Origin: Phycisphaerae bacterium
GTDB taxonomy: Bacteria; Planctomycetota; Phycisphaerae; Phycisphaerales; UBA1924
Assembly (NCBI GenBank): GCA_022180725.1
Contig: BQMO01000005.1
Span: 124,001 to 188,000 of the forward strand
Reading direction: 5' to 3'
DNA length: 64,000 nucleotides
Positions within the stretch are counted from its first letter, which is position 1, and each line of letters begins with the position of its first letter. A program made the position numbers and the translations under genes. The notes beneath the pieces are model-generated. The model was given only the letters and a program-made list of their open reading frames with translations, was not told where the DNA came from and did not search any database. Shown here piece after piece: positions 17,262 through 25,339 of the stretch.

Positions 17262-18332
17262 TCAACGCGGCGCCATCGTCGGAACCAACACATCCGCCTC
17301 ACACAGCGGCATGTCCGCCTCGACGTCCCGCGCCAACCGGCACCCCGCCACCCGCTCCATCTCATACGGCGGCAGGCCCGTGCCCGGCCTCTTGATCGTC
17401 AGGTCCGCTCGCCGCACGACTTCCCCCGCGCGCATCGCCCGAGCCGACGTCAGCGACTGCCGCGACACCCGCCGCACGTCCTGCTCGATCGCCAGCACCA
17501 CCTTCTCAATCGTGCCTTCCCTCGTCCTTGCGCCACGCCGCCACCCTTCCCGCGCGCCGCGCACGTACGCCGCAAACTCCTCCGGCCCCAGCGATGCGCC
17601 GTGATCCGGCCCCGTCGCGTTCCGGTCGTACGTCAAGTGCTTCTCCAACACCATCGCCCCCAGTCCCGCCATCACCCCGCCGAACTCCACGCCGGTCGTG
17701 TGGTCGCTGTACCCCACCACCCCGCCCGGGAACACGCCGCTGATCGCCATCATCCCCAGCGGCGCCGCGTGCTCGATCGGCGTCGGGTACGCGCTCACAC
17801 ACTGCAGCACGCCCAGCCGATCCTTCACGCCCGCCATCCACCCGAGCATCCGCTCGACTTCCGCCAGTGTGCTCGCGCCCGTGCTTACCAGCATCGGCCG
17901 GCCCGTCGCCGCGAGCGCGTCCAGCAACGGCCTGTTGATCACGTCCGGGCTGGCCGTCTTGTACGCGTCCCACGGCACGCGTTCCGCCTCGTTTACCAAC
18001 TCCACGCTGAACACGCTCACGATCGCGTGCACGCCCAATCGGTGTGCCTCCGCCGCGCACGCCTCCAGCGCCCCGATCGGCAACTCCAGCCGACGCAGCA
18101 TCGCGACCGGATCGGTCTCGCCCGCCGCCCGCTGATACGCCGCCAGTTTCGCCGCCCGGCTCATCAGCCGGTCTGCCTCGAACAACTGGAACTTCACGGC
18201 GTCGGCCCCGGCCCGCGCCGCCAGCCGCGTCAGTTCCAGCGCCCGATCCGCCGAGCCGTCGTGGTTCACCCCCACCTCCGCGATGACGTACGGCGGGAAC
18301 TCCGACCCGATCTCGCGCCCCCCGATCCTCAT
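17262..18332 (-). CDS. neuB: N-acetylneuraminate synthase family protein (NeuB)
   Basis: A 356-residue TIM-barrel enzyme that condenses phosphoenolpyruvate with ManNAc or a related sugar to give a nine-carbon nonulosonic acid. Motifs are [10 protein letters not shown] (17-26), [11 protein letters not shown] (about 44-54), the [14 protein letters not shown] segment, GYSDHTTG, and [19 protein letters not shown] near residue 245. The last is the manganese/PEP region. An antifreeze-like SAF domain (about 290-350) closes it, as in true NeuB. It overlaps neuA by 4 bases and is translationally coupled to it. The exact product (Neu5Ac, legionaminate or other) cannot be read from the sequence. Confidence 0.92.
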   Translation of the reverse strand: MRIGGREIGSEFPPYVIAEVGVNHDGSADRALELTRLAARAGADAVKFQLFEADRLMSRAAKLAAYQRAAGETDPVAMLRRLELPIGALEACAAEAHRLGVHAIVSVFSVELVNEAERVPWDAYKTASPDVINRPLLDALAATGRPMLVSTGASTLAEVERMLGWMAGVKDRLGVLQCVSAYPTPIEHAAPLGMMAISGVFPGGVVGYSDHTTGVEFGGVMAGLGAMVLEKHLTYDRNATGPDHGASLGPEEFAAYVRGAREGWRRGARTREGTIEKVVLAIEQDVRRVSRQSLTSARAMRAGEVVRRADLTIKRPGTGLPPYEMERVAGCRLARDVEADMPLCEADVLVPTMAPR

Positions 18333-19060
18333 CGCGCCCCCCGCAACACCGCCTCCGCTACCACCACGTCTATCGCCGAATCAATGTCCACCACGCTCCC
18401 CTCCGGGTTGATCACCCCGCGCCGATCCTTCCCGAAGAAGGCGTGCGGCCCGGGCGGCACCCCCGGCACCTCCAGCATCAGCGCCGCCCGCGTAAGCGCG
18501 ATCACCCCGCCGTCCGGCACGTGCGCCGCCGGCAAGTCCTGCCGCCGGAACATCCCGTGATTCAGTACGTCGCCCTCCCACGGCCGAACATGCCCGCCCT
18601 CCCCCACCACCGCCGTCCACCACGGATGATGCTTCCCCACCGCCTGGTAACTCTGCACGCTGTCACACCCCGTCTCCCGCAGCAACTTCACTGCGCGGTC
18701 CGTCAGGTCCGCCGGCCGCACCGGCACATTCGCGTACAACATCACGAACGCCGCGTCTCGTGCATGCGTCGAGCGCCCCTCGTCCAACGTCCGCGCCGCG
18801 TGCCGCGCCGCATCGTCCACGCGCGCCGTGTCGCTCGCCAGGTCCGCCGGCCGCTCCACCACCTCCGCGCCCAGCTCGCGCGCCACCGCCGCCGCCCGCG
18901 CATCATCCGTGGACACCACCACCCGCGAAACCTCGCGCGACCGCTGTGCGTGTTCAACTGTCCACGCGATGCACGGCCGGCCCGCCACCTCACGCACGTT
19001 CTTCCCGGGCACGCCCTTGCTCCCCGCCCGCGCCAGGATGATCGCCGTGGCCCCCGTCAT
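18329..19060 (-). CDS. neuA: acylneuraminate cytidylyltransferase (NeuA)
   Basis: A 243-residue nucleotidyltransferase that activates the nonulosonic acid with CTP to the CMP-sugar used by glycosyltransferases. The N-terminal P-loop-like ILARAGSKGVPGKN (8-21) is the CMP-NeuAc synthetase signature. STDDARAAAVARELGAEV, RPADLASDTA and the C-terminal NPEGSVVDIDSAIDVVVAEA block also fit. Four-base overlaps with maf upstream and neuB downstream make maf-neuA-neuB a tightly coupled operon. Confidence 0.92.
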   Translation of the reverse strand: MTGATAIILARAGSKGVPGKNVREVAGRPCIAWTVEHAQRSREVSRVVVSTDDARAAAVARELGAEVVERPADLASDTARVDDAARHAARTLDEGRSTHARDAAFVMLYANVPVRPADLTDRAVKLLRETGCDSVQSYQAVGKHHPWWTAVVGEGGHVRPWEGDVLNHGMFRRQDLPAAHVPDGGVIALTRAALMLEVPGVPPGPHAFFGKDRRGVINPEGSVVDIDSAIDVVVAEAVLRGAR

Positions 19061-22000
19061 GCGTCCCCCACTCCCACCAGCGCATCACCCAGCGGCAACG
19101 GCTCGCCATCATCCTCGCTCGCCACAAGCACCCGCCGCGACCACCCGAGCCGCTCCCGCGCCGCCTCGGGCAGCGGCAACGCCTCGATCCGTGCCCCCGC
19201 CGGCGAATCCGGCCGGGCATCGATCACGCACGCCCCGCACGCCAGCAGCCACCGCGTATAGAACGGCTCCACCTGCTCCAGCACCTCATCGCGCCGCGTC
19301 ATCCGCGGCACGACCCACCGCACCCCCCCTCTCCGCGGGAAGGGGCCGGGGGGTGGGTTGACGGTCACCTCATCACCACTCGCCGCGCGCGTCGACACGA
19401 TCAACGTCTCCAACGCCGCCCGCGCCGTCTCGTACCCATCGTCTCCCGTCACCATGCCATACCCCGTGGCGTCTTCCGCGAGCAGGTCCACGCTCACCAC
19501 GTCCGCCAGCGCCAACACGCGCCGCGTCGCCGCCCCCGCGCGCGCCAGCCGTGTCCGCACGTGCACCGCGCTCGCCCCGTACGCCCGCGCCATCGCCGCC
19601 AGTTCCGTCGCCTGCGGCACGTCCAGCACATCGCACCCGTCCCCCTCGATCGTCACCGCCGGCGCATCCCCCGCCGCCATCGCCTCGCGCAGCCGCAACC
19701 CCGTCGCGCCCCGCGACGATACCCGCGACACGCGCAGCGTGAGCGCCTCCACCGGCCCCTCGCGGCGCAGCCCCGCCGCCATCGCCGCCCGTGCAACCTC
19801 CTCCGCGCCCGCCGACACCACGCCCGCGCCCAGCGCCTCGGCGAGCATCGCCAACCGTGCCGCATGCACAGGCGTATCGGGGATGAACCGTACCAGACAA
19901 TCCCGCACGCCCGGCGGCACCGCCACGCACGCCGGCTTGGCGATCGGATCACCCTGCGGCGCCACCACCTGATACCCGAGCAAGCCCCCCACCGTCGCCC
20001 CCGGTGACGCCAGCACCCCACCTACCCGCGCGAACTCTTCCACCAGCCCGCGCGACAGCAGGCACGGCGCCAAGCCCGGCGGCGCCTGCGTGAACGTCAT
20101 CGGGTGCCCCTCGGGGCGCTCTTCGTGCCGCTCGATCACCGTATCCACCACCGCCGGATCGACCAAGCACCAATCAGGCCCCAGCACCACCGCCGCGTCG
20201 ATCTCGAACTGAGCCATCGCCCCGGCACACGCCGCCGCGTCGAATACCTCGTCGTACGCCGACAGGTTCGCCACCCCGCCGCGCCAGCAGTGCCGCGCCC
20301 ACGCGCGCCCCGCCGCCACCTTCCGCCGCGCCCGATCGTCCGCGTTCCACCACGCAAACTCCACGCGAAGACCCGCCGGCAATGTCCCGGCGATCGCGCG
20401 CGTCGCCTCGACGTCGCGGCACAGCAGCGCCACGCCCCCCAGCCGCTCACTCCGCGCCAGTCGCGCCAGCATCAGTTGCAGCGCGTTCTGCCCGCCCGCG
20501 ATCGGCCTCGCCAGGTCACGCGCCACGCCCAGCCCGCCCCTTTCATGATCCACGCACACCACCGCCCACGCGCGCCGGGTTTCACGACGCGCCTTCACCT
20601 CAGGGATGGCGTCCCGTGTCACGGGTCTGCCCGTGGTCAGCGCCGCCAGGGCGTCGTCCATCATCCGCCCCGTCAGGTCCGCGGCGTCCGCCAGCCACTC
20701 CACGTTCCGCACGTCGCGCTCGATCTCCCGCGCCTGCCGCTCCAGCCCGCTCACGCCTTCCGCCTCGATCGCGCGGTCCGCCTTGTACCGGTTCAACTGC
20801 CCCGTCTGGTTCACATGCTGCACCAGCCAGTACGCCGGGTCGCCCGCCGCACGCCGCCCGATCTCGTTCACCCGCTCGATCAGTTCGTTCACTCGACGCT
20901 GGTCCATCGACGCGTGCTTCATCTCGCGCAGCACGTCCCCCGCCTCGCGGCTCAGCGTCGCGACCCGCCGCGCGCCCAACCCTAACTCCTGTAACCGATG
21001 ACGTACATCCTCCGCCGGAGATACCGTGCGGCTTGGGAGCATTCCCCGCGAGATGCTCGTCGCGCCCTTCGCGCCCCGGCACGACGCCCCGCTCAGCGCC
21101 TCCCGCAGCGTCATCGCCTCCGTGTGCCGCTTGCGGACACCGCCCTCGGTCGCGTCGATCGTCCGCAGCCCGCGCGCCGCGTCGCGTCCGAAATCCCGCT
21201 CGAACTGCACCAGGTACGTGCTCATCTGCTCGTCGGTGTAGATCCGCCGACCGTGCACGTCCTCCGCGGGACGCAGCAGGTTCCGCATCCGTGCGATCCG
21301 CTGCCACTCCAGCATCTCCAGCGTGTTGAACTCGTTCAACTCCCCCGCCCAGACGTTGTGAATCGCCGCGCCCGGTCCGTAGTACTGTCCGTCCGTGAAA
21401 CCAAGGTCCTGCCCGATCAGGATCACCGGGTCGCACCCCAGGTGCCGCGCCAGGTAGTACGCCAGGTGCGCCACCGTCGCGCCCGGCGGCAGCCGCCCCT
21501 TCGGCGTCGCCAGCCCCGGCCCCAGGATCGCGTCGAGCGTCTCGTCCCCCACGCACCGCACCGCGCCCGGCCACGCCGCCAGAATCGCCGGGTTGCACTT
21601 GGGTTCCACCACCAGCGTCACGCCCTCCACCGCCTCCCGCGTCAGCCCCTCGTAGAACCGCGCGCTGATCTCGTGATAGTCCAGCGCCGTCACATAGTCC
21701 GGCCTGATCCCCTTCGCCAGCAACGGCTTCAGCACCGTCTGCACCGCGATCACCACCACGCGCTCGCGCACCGTCGAATCCCGCAGTAGGTCCACGTTCC
21801 GCCGCAGACTCGGCCCCGCCGACACCACCACCGCCGCCCGTCCCGCGTCCACCCCCGCCAACGCCGCCACGCCCGGCGAGCCCGCGTACGCCGCGGCGTT
21901 CTGCAGCAGGTTCCGCACCGTCACGTCCATCTGCACCAGAGTCGTCACCACGTTCGTCCGCACCGCCTTCATCACCTGCGCGAACGTCGCCGCGAACCGC

Positions 22001-22539
22001 GGGCGTGTCTCACCTAACCGCGCCGTGCTCGGCGGGTGGTCCAGCATCGCCACCCCGCTCGCCAGCACCGCCTCCATCCCCTGCACCGATGCCGCCAGCG
22101 CGCCAGCATCGTCCGACGACGTCACCAGCACGACCGGACTCATCGTCAACCACGTCGAGCAATCCGCCCGCTCGAACACCGCCCGCAACAGCCCCACGTC
22201 CGGCTCGAAGACCACGATCACGCCGTGCGTCTTCACCCGCCGCGCCAGCGCCGCCACGTGATGCCCCGCGCCGAATCCCATCACCACCACCGCCGCCTTC
22301 GCGACGATGTCCACCCCCGCCGCCAACCGCTCCCCCTCCGCGATCGGCCCGCGCGCGCTCGCCAGCCGGCGCGCCAGGCCATCCACCTCGACGGTTCCCG
22401 TCAGCCCGCCGTCCGGCGCTGTCTCCAGCACGACGCCGCACGCCGGAACCGCCGCGCGGATGGCCCCCGCCGCCGCCGCGTTCCGACGCCCGAGCGCCGA
22501 GAGGTTTCGATTCAGCATCACCGCCCGATCTTCAATCAC
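19057..22539 (-). CDS. Maf-type (DUF115) glycosyltransferase with large C-terminal extension
   Basis: A protein of about 1160 residues. The first about 600 residues match motility-associated factor (Maf) proteins, which transfer nonulosonic acids to flagellin. They start with a LNRNLSALGRRN opening, then VVMGFGAGHHV, the VVVSAGPSLRRNVDLL site (about 238-252) and LIGQDLGFTDGQYYG (about 375-388). From about residue 690 there is an extra region resembling an SpsF/NTP-transferase-like Rossmann domain, followed by a stretch like the barrel of spiro-SPASM radical-SAM proteins but without any CxxxCxxC cluster. The GTG at 22539 has GGAGG 8 nt upstream; ATGs at 22557 and 22518 are alternatives. It is the first gene of maf-neuA-neuB. 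Confidence 0.82.
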   Translation of the reverse strand: MIEDRAVMLNRNLSALGRRNAAAAGAIRAAVPACGVVLETAPDGGLTGTVEVDGLARRLASARGPIAEGERLAAGVDIVAKAAVVVMGFGAGHHVAALARRVKTHGVIVVFEPDVGLLRAVFERADCSTWLTMSPVVLVTSSDDAGALAASVQGMEAVLASGVAMLDHPPSTARLGETRPRFAATFAQVMKAVRTNVVTTLVQMDVTVRNLLQNAAAYAGSPGVAALAGVDAGRAAVVVSAGPSLRRNVDLLRDSTVRERVVVIAVQTVLKPLLAKGIRPDYVTALDYHEISARFYEGLTREAVEGVTLVVEPKCNPAILAAWPGAVRCVGDETLDAILGPGLATPKGRLPPGATVAHLAYYLARHLGCDPVILIGQDLGFTDGQYYGPGAAIHNVWAGELNEFNTLEMLEWQRIARMRNLLRPAEDVHGRRIYTDEQMSTYLVQFERDFGRDAARGLRTIDATEGGVRKRHTEAMTLREALSGASCRGAKGATSISRGMLPSRTVSPAEDVRHRLQELGLGARRVATLSREAGDVLREMKHASMDQRRVNELIERVNEIGRRAAGDPAYWLVQHVNQTGQLNRYKADRAIEAEGVSGLERQAREIERDVRNVEWLADAADLTGRMMDDALAALTTGRPVTRDAIPEVKARRETRRAWAVVCVDHERGGLGVARDLARPIAGGQNALQLMLARLARSERLGGVALLCRDVEATRAIAGTLPAGLRVEFAWWNADDRARRKVAAGRAWARHCWRGGVANLSAYDEVFDAAACAGAMAQFEIDAAVVLGPDWCLVDPAVVDTVIERHEERPEGHPMTFTQAPPGLAPCLLSRGLVEEFARVGGVLASPGATVGGLLGYQVVAPQGDPIAKPACVAVPPGVRDCLVRFIPDTPVHAARLAMLAEALGAGVVSAGAEEVARAAMAAGLRREGPVEALTLRVSRVSSRGATGLRLREAMAAGDAPAVTIEGDGCDVLDVPQATELAAMARAYGASAVHVRTRLARAGAATRRVLALADVVSVDLLAEDATGYGMVTGDDGYETARAALETLIVSTRAASGDEVTVNPPPGPFPRRGGVRWVVPRMTRRDEVLEQVEPFYTRWLLACGACVIDARPDSPAGARIEALPLPEAARERLGWSRRVLVASEDDGEPLPLGDALVGVGDA
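19321..19361. repeat. GC-rich hairpin-type element inside the maf gene
   Basis: A near-palindromic run of C and G blocks encodes the odd peptide NPPPGPFPRRGG in an otherwise ordinary stretch. It looks like the CCCCTCTCC...GGAAGGGGCCGGGGGGT dispersed intergenic repeats common in GC-rich genomes, here inserted in frame. The call is from appearance only. Confidence 0.4.
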
Positions 22540-22575
22540 ACGCACGCCCTCCGCAACCATTCGCTGCCAACGCCG

Positions 22576-22581
22576 TACACT
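22576..22581 (+). promoter_or_regulatory. -10 element TACACT before a short upstream ORF
   Basis: TACACT ends 8 nt before the GTG at 22590. The spacing matches the other leaderless starts in the window. Confidence 0.4.
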
Positions 22582-22589
22582 CTCGCGGG

Positions 22590-22667
22590 GTGCGCATGAC
22601 ACCACGCCCGGACGTCACCGTCGTCCGCGCAACATCGGCCCGCCGGCCTTCACCGCTCGAATCATGA
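22590..22667 (+). CDS. possible 25-codon leader ORF coupled to the next gene
   Basis: A GTG start 8 nt after a TACACT hexamer opens a 25-codon frame. It ends in TGA at 22665-22667, overlapping the ATG of the following gene as ATGA. The peptide is Arg/Pro/Ser-rich with no visible domain. The position suggests a translated leader that feeds ribosomes to the next gene, which has no Shine-Dalgarno site of its own. It could also be a chance frame. Confidence 0.35.
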   Translation: MRMTPRPDVTVVRATSARRPSPLES

Positions 22668-23293
22668 ACCCCTTTCTTCCCCCCACGCCCCCACCGCTCC
22701 CGCCGCCCCCATTCCTCGAGCACTTCACCCTCGAATCGCCCTGGGCCGCGGCCATCCTCCTGCTCATCGCCGCGCTCCTTGCCTGGCGATTCATCCCTAA
22801 CTCGCCGCCGCACGCACGCCGCCTGTGCACCGCCCTCGCCTTCGCCCTCGCCGTGGGGCTTCTTGTGATGGCCCGGGCCGTCGAAACCCCGCGCGAACGC
22901 GTCGCGCGCCTCACCCGCGACCTTGTCGCCACTGTTGCCACCGCCGATTCCACCGCCGTGCGCGCCATCCTCGCCGACGACGCCGCCCTGTACTGGTGGC
23001 TCAACCCCGAGGGCCTTCCCCTCGCCGGCATCCTCGACCGCATCGACCGCGACTTCGCTTCCACCGGCCAATACCGCGTGCGCGACCACGCCATCCTCGA
23101 CATCCAATCCCAGTTCGACCCCCCGGCGCGCGCGCGCGTCCAGGTTCAGGTCCGCGTCACGTCCCACGCCGAGGGTGTCCCGCTCATCTCGTGGTGGCGC
23201 CTCGACTTCGAGCAACGCGACACCAACCGCTGGCTCGTCACCGGCATCCAGCCCCTGGCCATTCCCTCGATCGCCAACCCACGTGGCCGATAA
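22664..23293 (+). CDS. membrane-anchored NTF2-like protein
   Basis: A 209-residue protein with a proline-rich N-terminus and two hydrophobic helices (about 24-42 and 49-66). The periplasmic or cytosolic domain of about 120 residues has the helix-sheet pattern of NTF2/SnoaL-like folds: VARLTRDLVATVATADSTAVRAILADDA, then strands ending with GVPLISWWRLDFEQRDTNRWLVTGI. No catalytic residues stand out, so a ligand-binding or stabilising role is likelier. Its stop is immediately followed by the convergent DUF721 gene. Initiation is probably coupled to the preceding short ORF. Confidence 0.6.
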   Translation: MNPFLPPTPPPLPPPPFLEHFTLESPWAAAILLLIAALLAWRFIPNSPPHARRLCTALAFALAVGLLVMARAVETPRERVARLTRDLVATVATADSTAVRAILADDAALYWWLNPEGLPLAGILDRIDRDFASTGQYRVRDHAILDIQSQFDPPARARVQVQVRVTSHAEGVPLISWWRLDFEQRDTNRWLVTGIQPLAIPSIANPRGR

Positions 23294-23653
23294 TCACACG
23301 GACCCAAGATCAAGCCGAACCCGCCGCAGCGGCGCAGTACACCGCGATCGCAACGCATCCAGCCCGCCGCTCCGCAGCCACCGGTCCACCTCGTACCGGA
23401 CCGACGCATCCGGCACACGAACCACCAGCACGCCGCCCGGACTCAATGACAACACCTCGCCAATCGCGGCCTCCCCCACCCGTGGCGCGAGTTCTTGCCA
23501 CGCCGATTCGATCCCCCCTGCGGCCCGCCGTTGCTTCTGGACCCCGCGCGTCAGGCGATCCAGTTCGCCCGAGATCGTCATATCGCGTCCCCGGCTCGCA
23601 CGGTACCGACGCAGCCGCTCCAGCACTCGATTGGGTTGCTCGCGACGTGCCAT
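23294..23653 (-). CDS. DUF721 / DciA-like protein
   Basis: A 119-residue protein with a basic helical N-terminus and a small C-terminal domain. That domain has the DUF721 pattern: an ESAWQELAPRVGEAAIGEVLSL segment, then GVLVVRVPDASVRYEVDRW. DciA proteins of this family help load the replicative helicase DnaB in bacteria without DnaC. It lies within 2 kb of parB at a strand-composition switch, which agrees with a replication role. The start follows TAGGAT by 5 nt. A GGGGAGG motif 11 nt upstream could instead serve as a distant ribosome site. Confidence 0.7.
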   Translation of the reverse strand: MARREQPNRVLERLRRYRASRGRDMTISGELDRLTRGVQKQRRAAGGIESAWQELAPRVGEAAIGEVLSLSPGGVLVVRVPDASVRYEVDRWLRSGGLDALRSRCTAPLRRVRLDLGSV

Positions 23654-23658
23654 GCCCC

Positions 23659-23664
23659 ATCCTA
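23659..23664 (-). promoter_or_regulatory. -10 element TAGGAT of leaderless DUF721 gene
   Basis: The hexamer ends 5 nt before the ATG at 23653 on the minus strand. Confidence 0.4.
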
Positions 23665-23689
23665 CCTCCCCTTCCAGCCCCGCTCTTGC

Positions 23690-23695
23690 TACCCT
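23690..23695 (+). promoter_or_regulatory. -10 element TACCCT of a leaderless ABC ATPase gene
   Basis: The hexamer ends 9 nt before the GTG at 23705, without a Shine-Dalgarno site. Confidence 0.45.
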
Positions 23696-23704
23696 CTGCA
23701 CCGC

Positions 23705-24808
23705 GTGTCCACCGCCATCGACATCTCCGATCTGCGCAAGGTCTTCCCCCCCACCGCCGGCGTCAAGGCCGCCGCCGCCGTCGACGGCATCTCCCTCTCC
23801 ATCGAGCCGGGGGAACTCTTCTTCCTCCTCGGCCCCTCCGGCTGCGGCAAGACCACGCTCCTTCGCATGATCGCCGGATTCATCGACCCCACCGCCGGTT
23901 CGATCCGCTTCCGTGACACCACCGGCACCCGTGATGTCACGCATCTCGCGCCGGAGAAGCGAAACACCGGCATGGTCTTCCAGAGCTACGCCCTCTGGCC
24001 GCACATGACCGTGGCCCAGAATGTCGCCTTCGGCCTCGAGATCCGCAAGGTCCCCGCCCCCCAACGCACCGCCCGCGTCGCCGAGGCCCTTGCCGCCGTT
24101 CGCATGGAGCCGTACGCCGATCGCCGCCCCACCCAACTCAGCGGCGGGCAACAGCAGCGCGTCGCCCTCGCCCGCGCCCTGGTCATCCGCCCAAGCGTCC
24201 TGCTCCTCGACGAGCCGCTCTCCAATCTCGACGCCAAACTCCGCGTTGAACTCCGCAGCGAGATCCGCCGAGTCTGCAAATCCGCGGGTATTACCACCGT
24301 GTACGTCACCCACGACCAGAAGGAGGCGCTCAGCATGGCCGACCGCATGGCCGTGCTGAACGCCGGCAAGGTCATGCAGATTGGAACGCCCCGCGAGATC
24401 TACCGACGCCCCCACTCCCGCTTTGTCGCCGAGTTTCTCGGCGAAACCAATATAATTACTGGTATCGTTCGTGGTCACACCACAACGGGCATCACGGTGG
24501 AGTGCAGGGCCGGCGTGCTCGCCGCTTCATTACCGGCCTCACTTCCGCCCATCGGTTCGCGCGTCGTCCTTTCCGTGAGACCAGAATCAATTCGCATAAA
24601 CAATGTTCCTGCAAGCACTTACAGTGCTGTGCTTGTCGATGCAACCTACCTTGGCGATATCGCGCATTACACGCTGAGCCTCGGCGATGACGAGCGTATT
24701 CGGTGCTCCGTGATCAACCCAGGCGTGCGGCACGAGGCCATTCAGAACGGTGCGACGTTTGCAATTGAAGCCGACCCGAGCGACGTCATCGTTGTAGCGG
24801 ACGATTGA
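23705..24808 (+). CDS. ABC transporter ATP-binding protein, MalK/PotA-like
   Basis: A 367-residue importer ATPase. Walker A is GPSGCGKTT, the signature is LSGGQQQRVALARAL, Walker B is VLLLDEPLSNLD, and the switch is VTHDQKEA. The C-terminal about 120 residues are the TOBE regulatory domain (RPESIRINN). This architecture drives uptake of sugars, polyamines or iron. No permease or binding-protein gene is adjacent, so the partner must be elsewhere. The coding sequence is unusual: the ATPase half is about as GC- and C-rich as its neighbours, while from about 24440 the TOBE half drops to near 48% GC, with AT-ending codons. That suggests a recombination junction. Confidence 0.9.
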   Translation: MSTAIDISDLRKVFPPTAGVKAAAAVDGISLSIEPGELFFLLGPSGCGKTTLLRMIAGFIDPTAGSIRFRDTTGTRDVTHLAPEKRNTGMVFQSYALWPHMTVAQNVAFGLEIRKVPAPQRTARVAEALAAVRMEPYADRRPTQLSGGQQQRVALARALVIRPSVLLLDEPLSNLDAKLRVELRSEIRRVCKSAGITTVYVTHDQKEALSMADRMAVLNAGKVMQIGTPREIYRRPHSRFVAEFLGETNIITGIVRGHTTTGITVECRAGVLAASLPASLPPIGSRVVLSVRPESIRINNVPASTYSAVLVDATYLGDIAHYTLSLGDDERIRCSVINPGVRHEAIQNGATFAIEADPSDVIVVADD

Positions 24809-25282
24809 TCATCCTTCCCTCGTCTGCTGGCGATCACTCATCCACGTAATGACCCCATCTCGAATATACCCTTGTCGTTTGATCCAATGTACCAGCATCT
24901 TTGGCACCACCGTGTCTTCATCCAGTTCGTCGACATGCACCCATCTAAACTCGATCTTCGGTTCACGACTGATTACGGCCATCTGGCCATCGGGCAGTTC
25001 CGCGTGGAACACGATGTTGTACTCATGGCGAAGTCTGCCGTTCTGCTGAAAAATATGCTCATGAACAAGGCAGCAGCTTCCAATCTTTGGGGCGAGGCCC
25101 GTCTCCTCTGCAAACTCTCGTGCGAGCGCGTTCTCGGCACGCTCGCCAAACTCAACATGTCCACCCGGCAAATAGCAGTGTTGACCAGCAACTGACCGAC
25201 AAAACAGGACGTGTTTCTCGTGGAACACCAGGCCCCGGGCAATGACTTCCAACCTGTCGGTTCGCGTTTTTTTGCCAGTCAT
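24809..25282 (-). CDS. Nudix hydrolase
   Basis: A 157-residue Nudix hydrolase with the box GHVEFGERAENALAREFAEE followed by TGL (GX5EX7REUXEEXGU satisfied). Such enzymes cleave nucleoside diphosphates linked to another group; the substrate cannot be predicted. The start at 25282 follows a GGTGG-type site. It is divergent from parB, with 57 bases between starts. Its GC content is clearly below the window average. A parS-like 16-mer lies inside the coding region near the N-terminus (VFHEKHVLF). Confidence 0.88.
   Translation of the reverse strand: MTGKKTRTDRLEVIARGLVFHEKHVLFCRSVAGQHCYLPGGHVEFGERAENALAREFAEETGLAPKIGSCCLVHEHIFQQNGRLRHEYNIVFHAELPDGQMAVISREPKIEFRWVHVDELDEDTVVPKMLVHWIKRQGYIRDGVITWMSDRQQTREG
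25212..25227. promoter_or_regulatory. parS-like 16-mer TGTTTCTCGTGGAACA
   Basis: This is a near-palindrome differing at two positions from the ParB-binding consensus TGTTTCACGTGAAACA, and also at two positions from TGTTCCACGTGGAACA. It lies inside the Nudix gene, about 115 bases upstream of parB. It may be a genuine centromere site or a coincidence of coding sequence. Confidence 0.4.
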
Positions 25283-25339
25283 AATTTCCACCGGTCGCGA
25301 TCCAGGTCTGGACGCGCGTAGCGCGCTTGAGGAGTGAAC

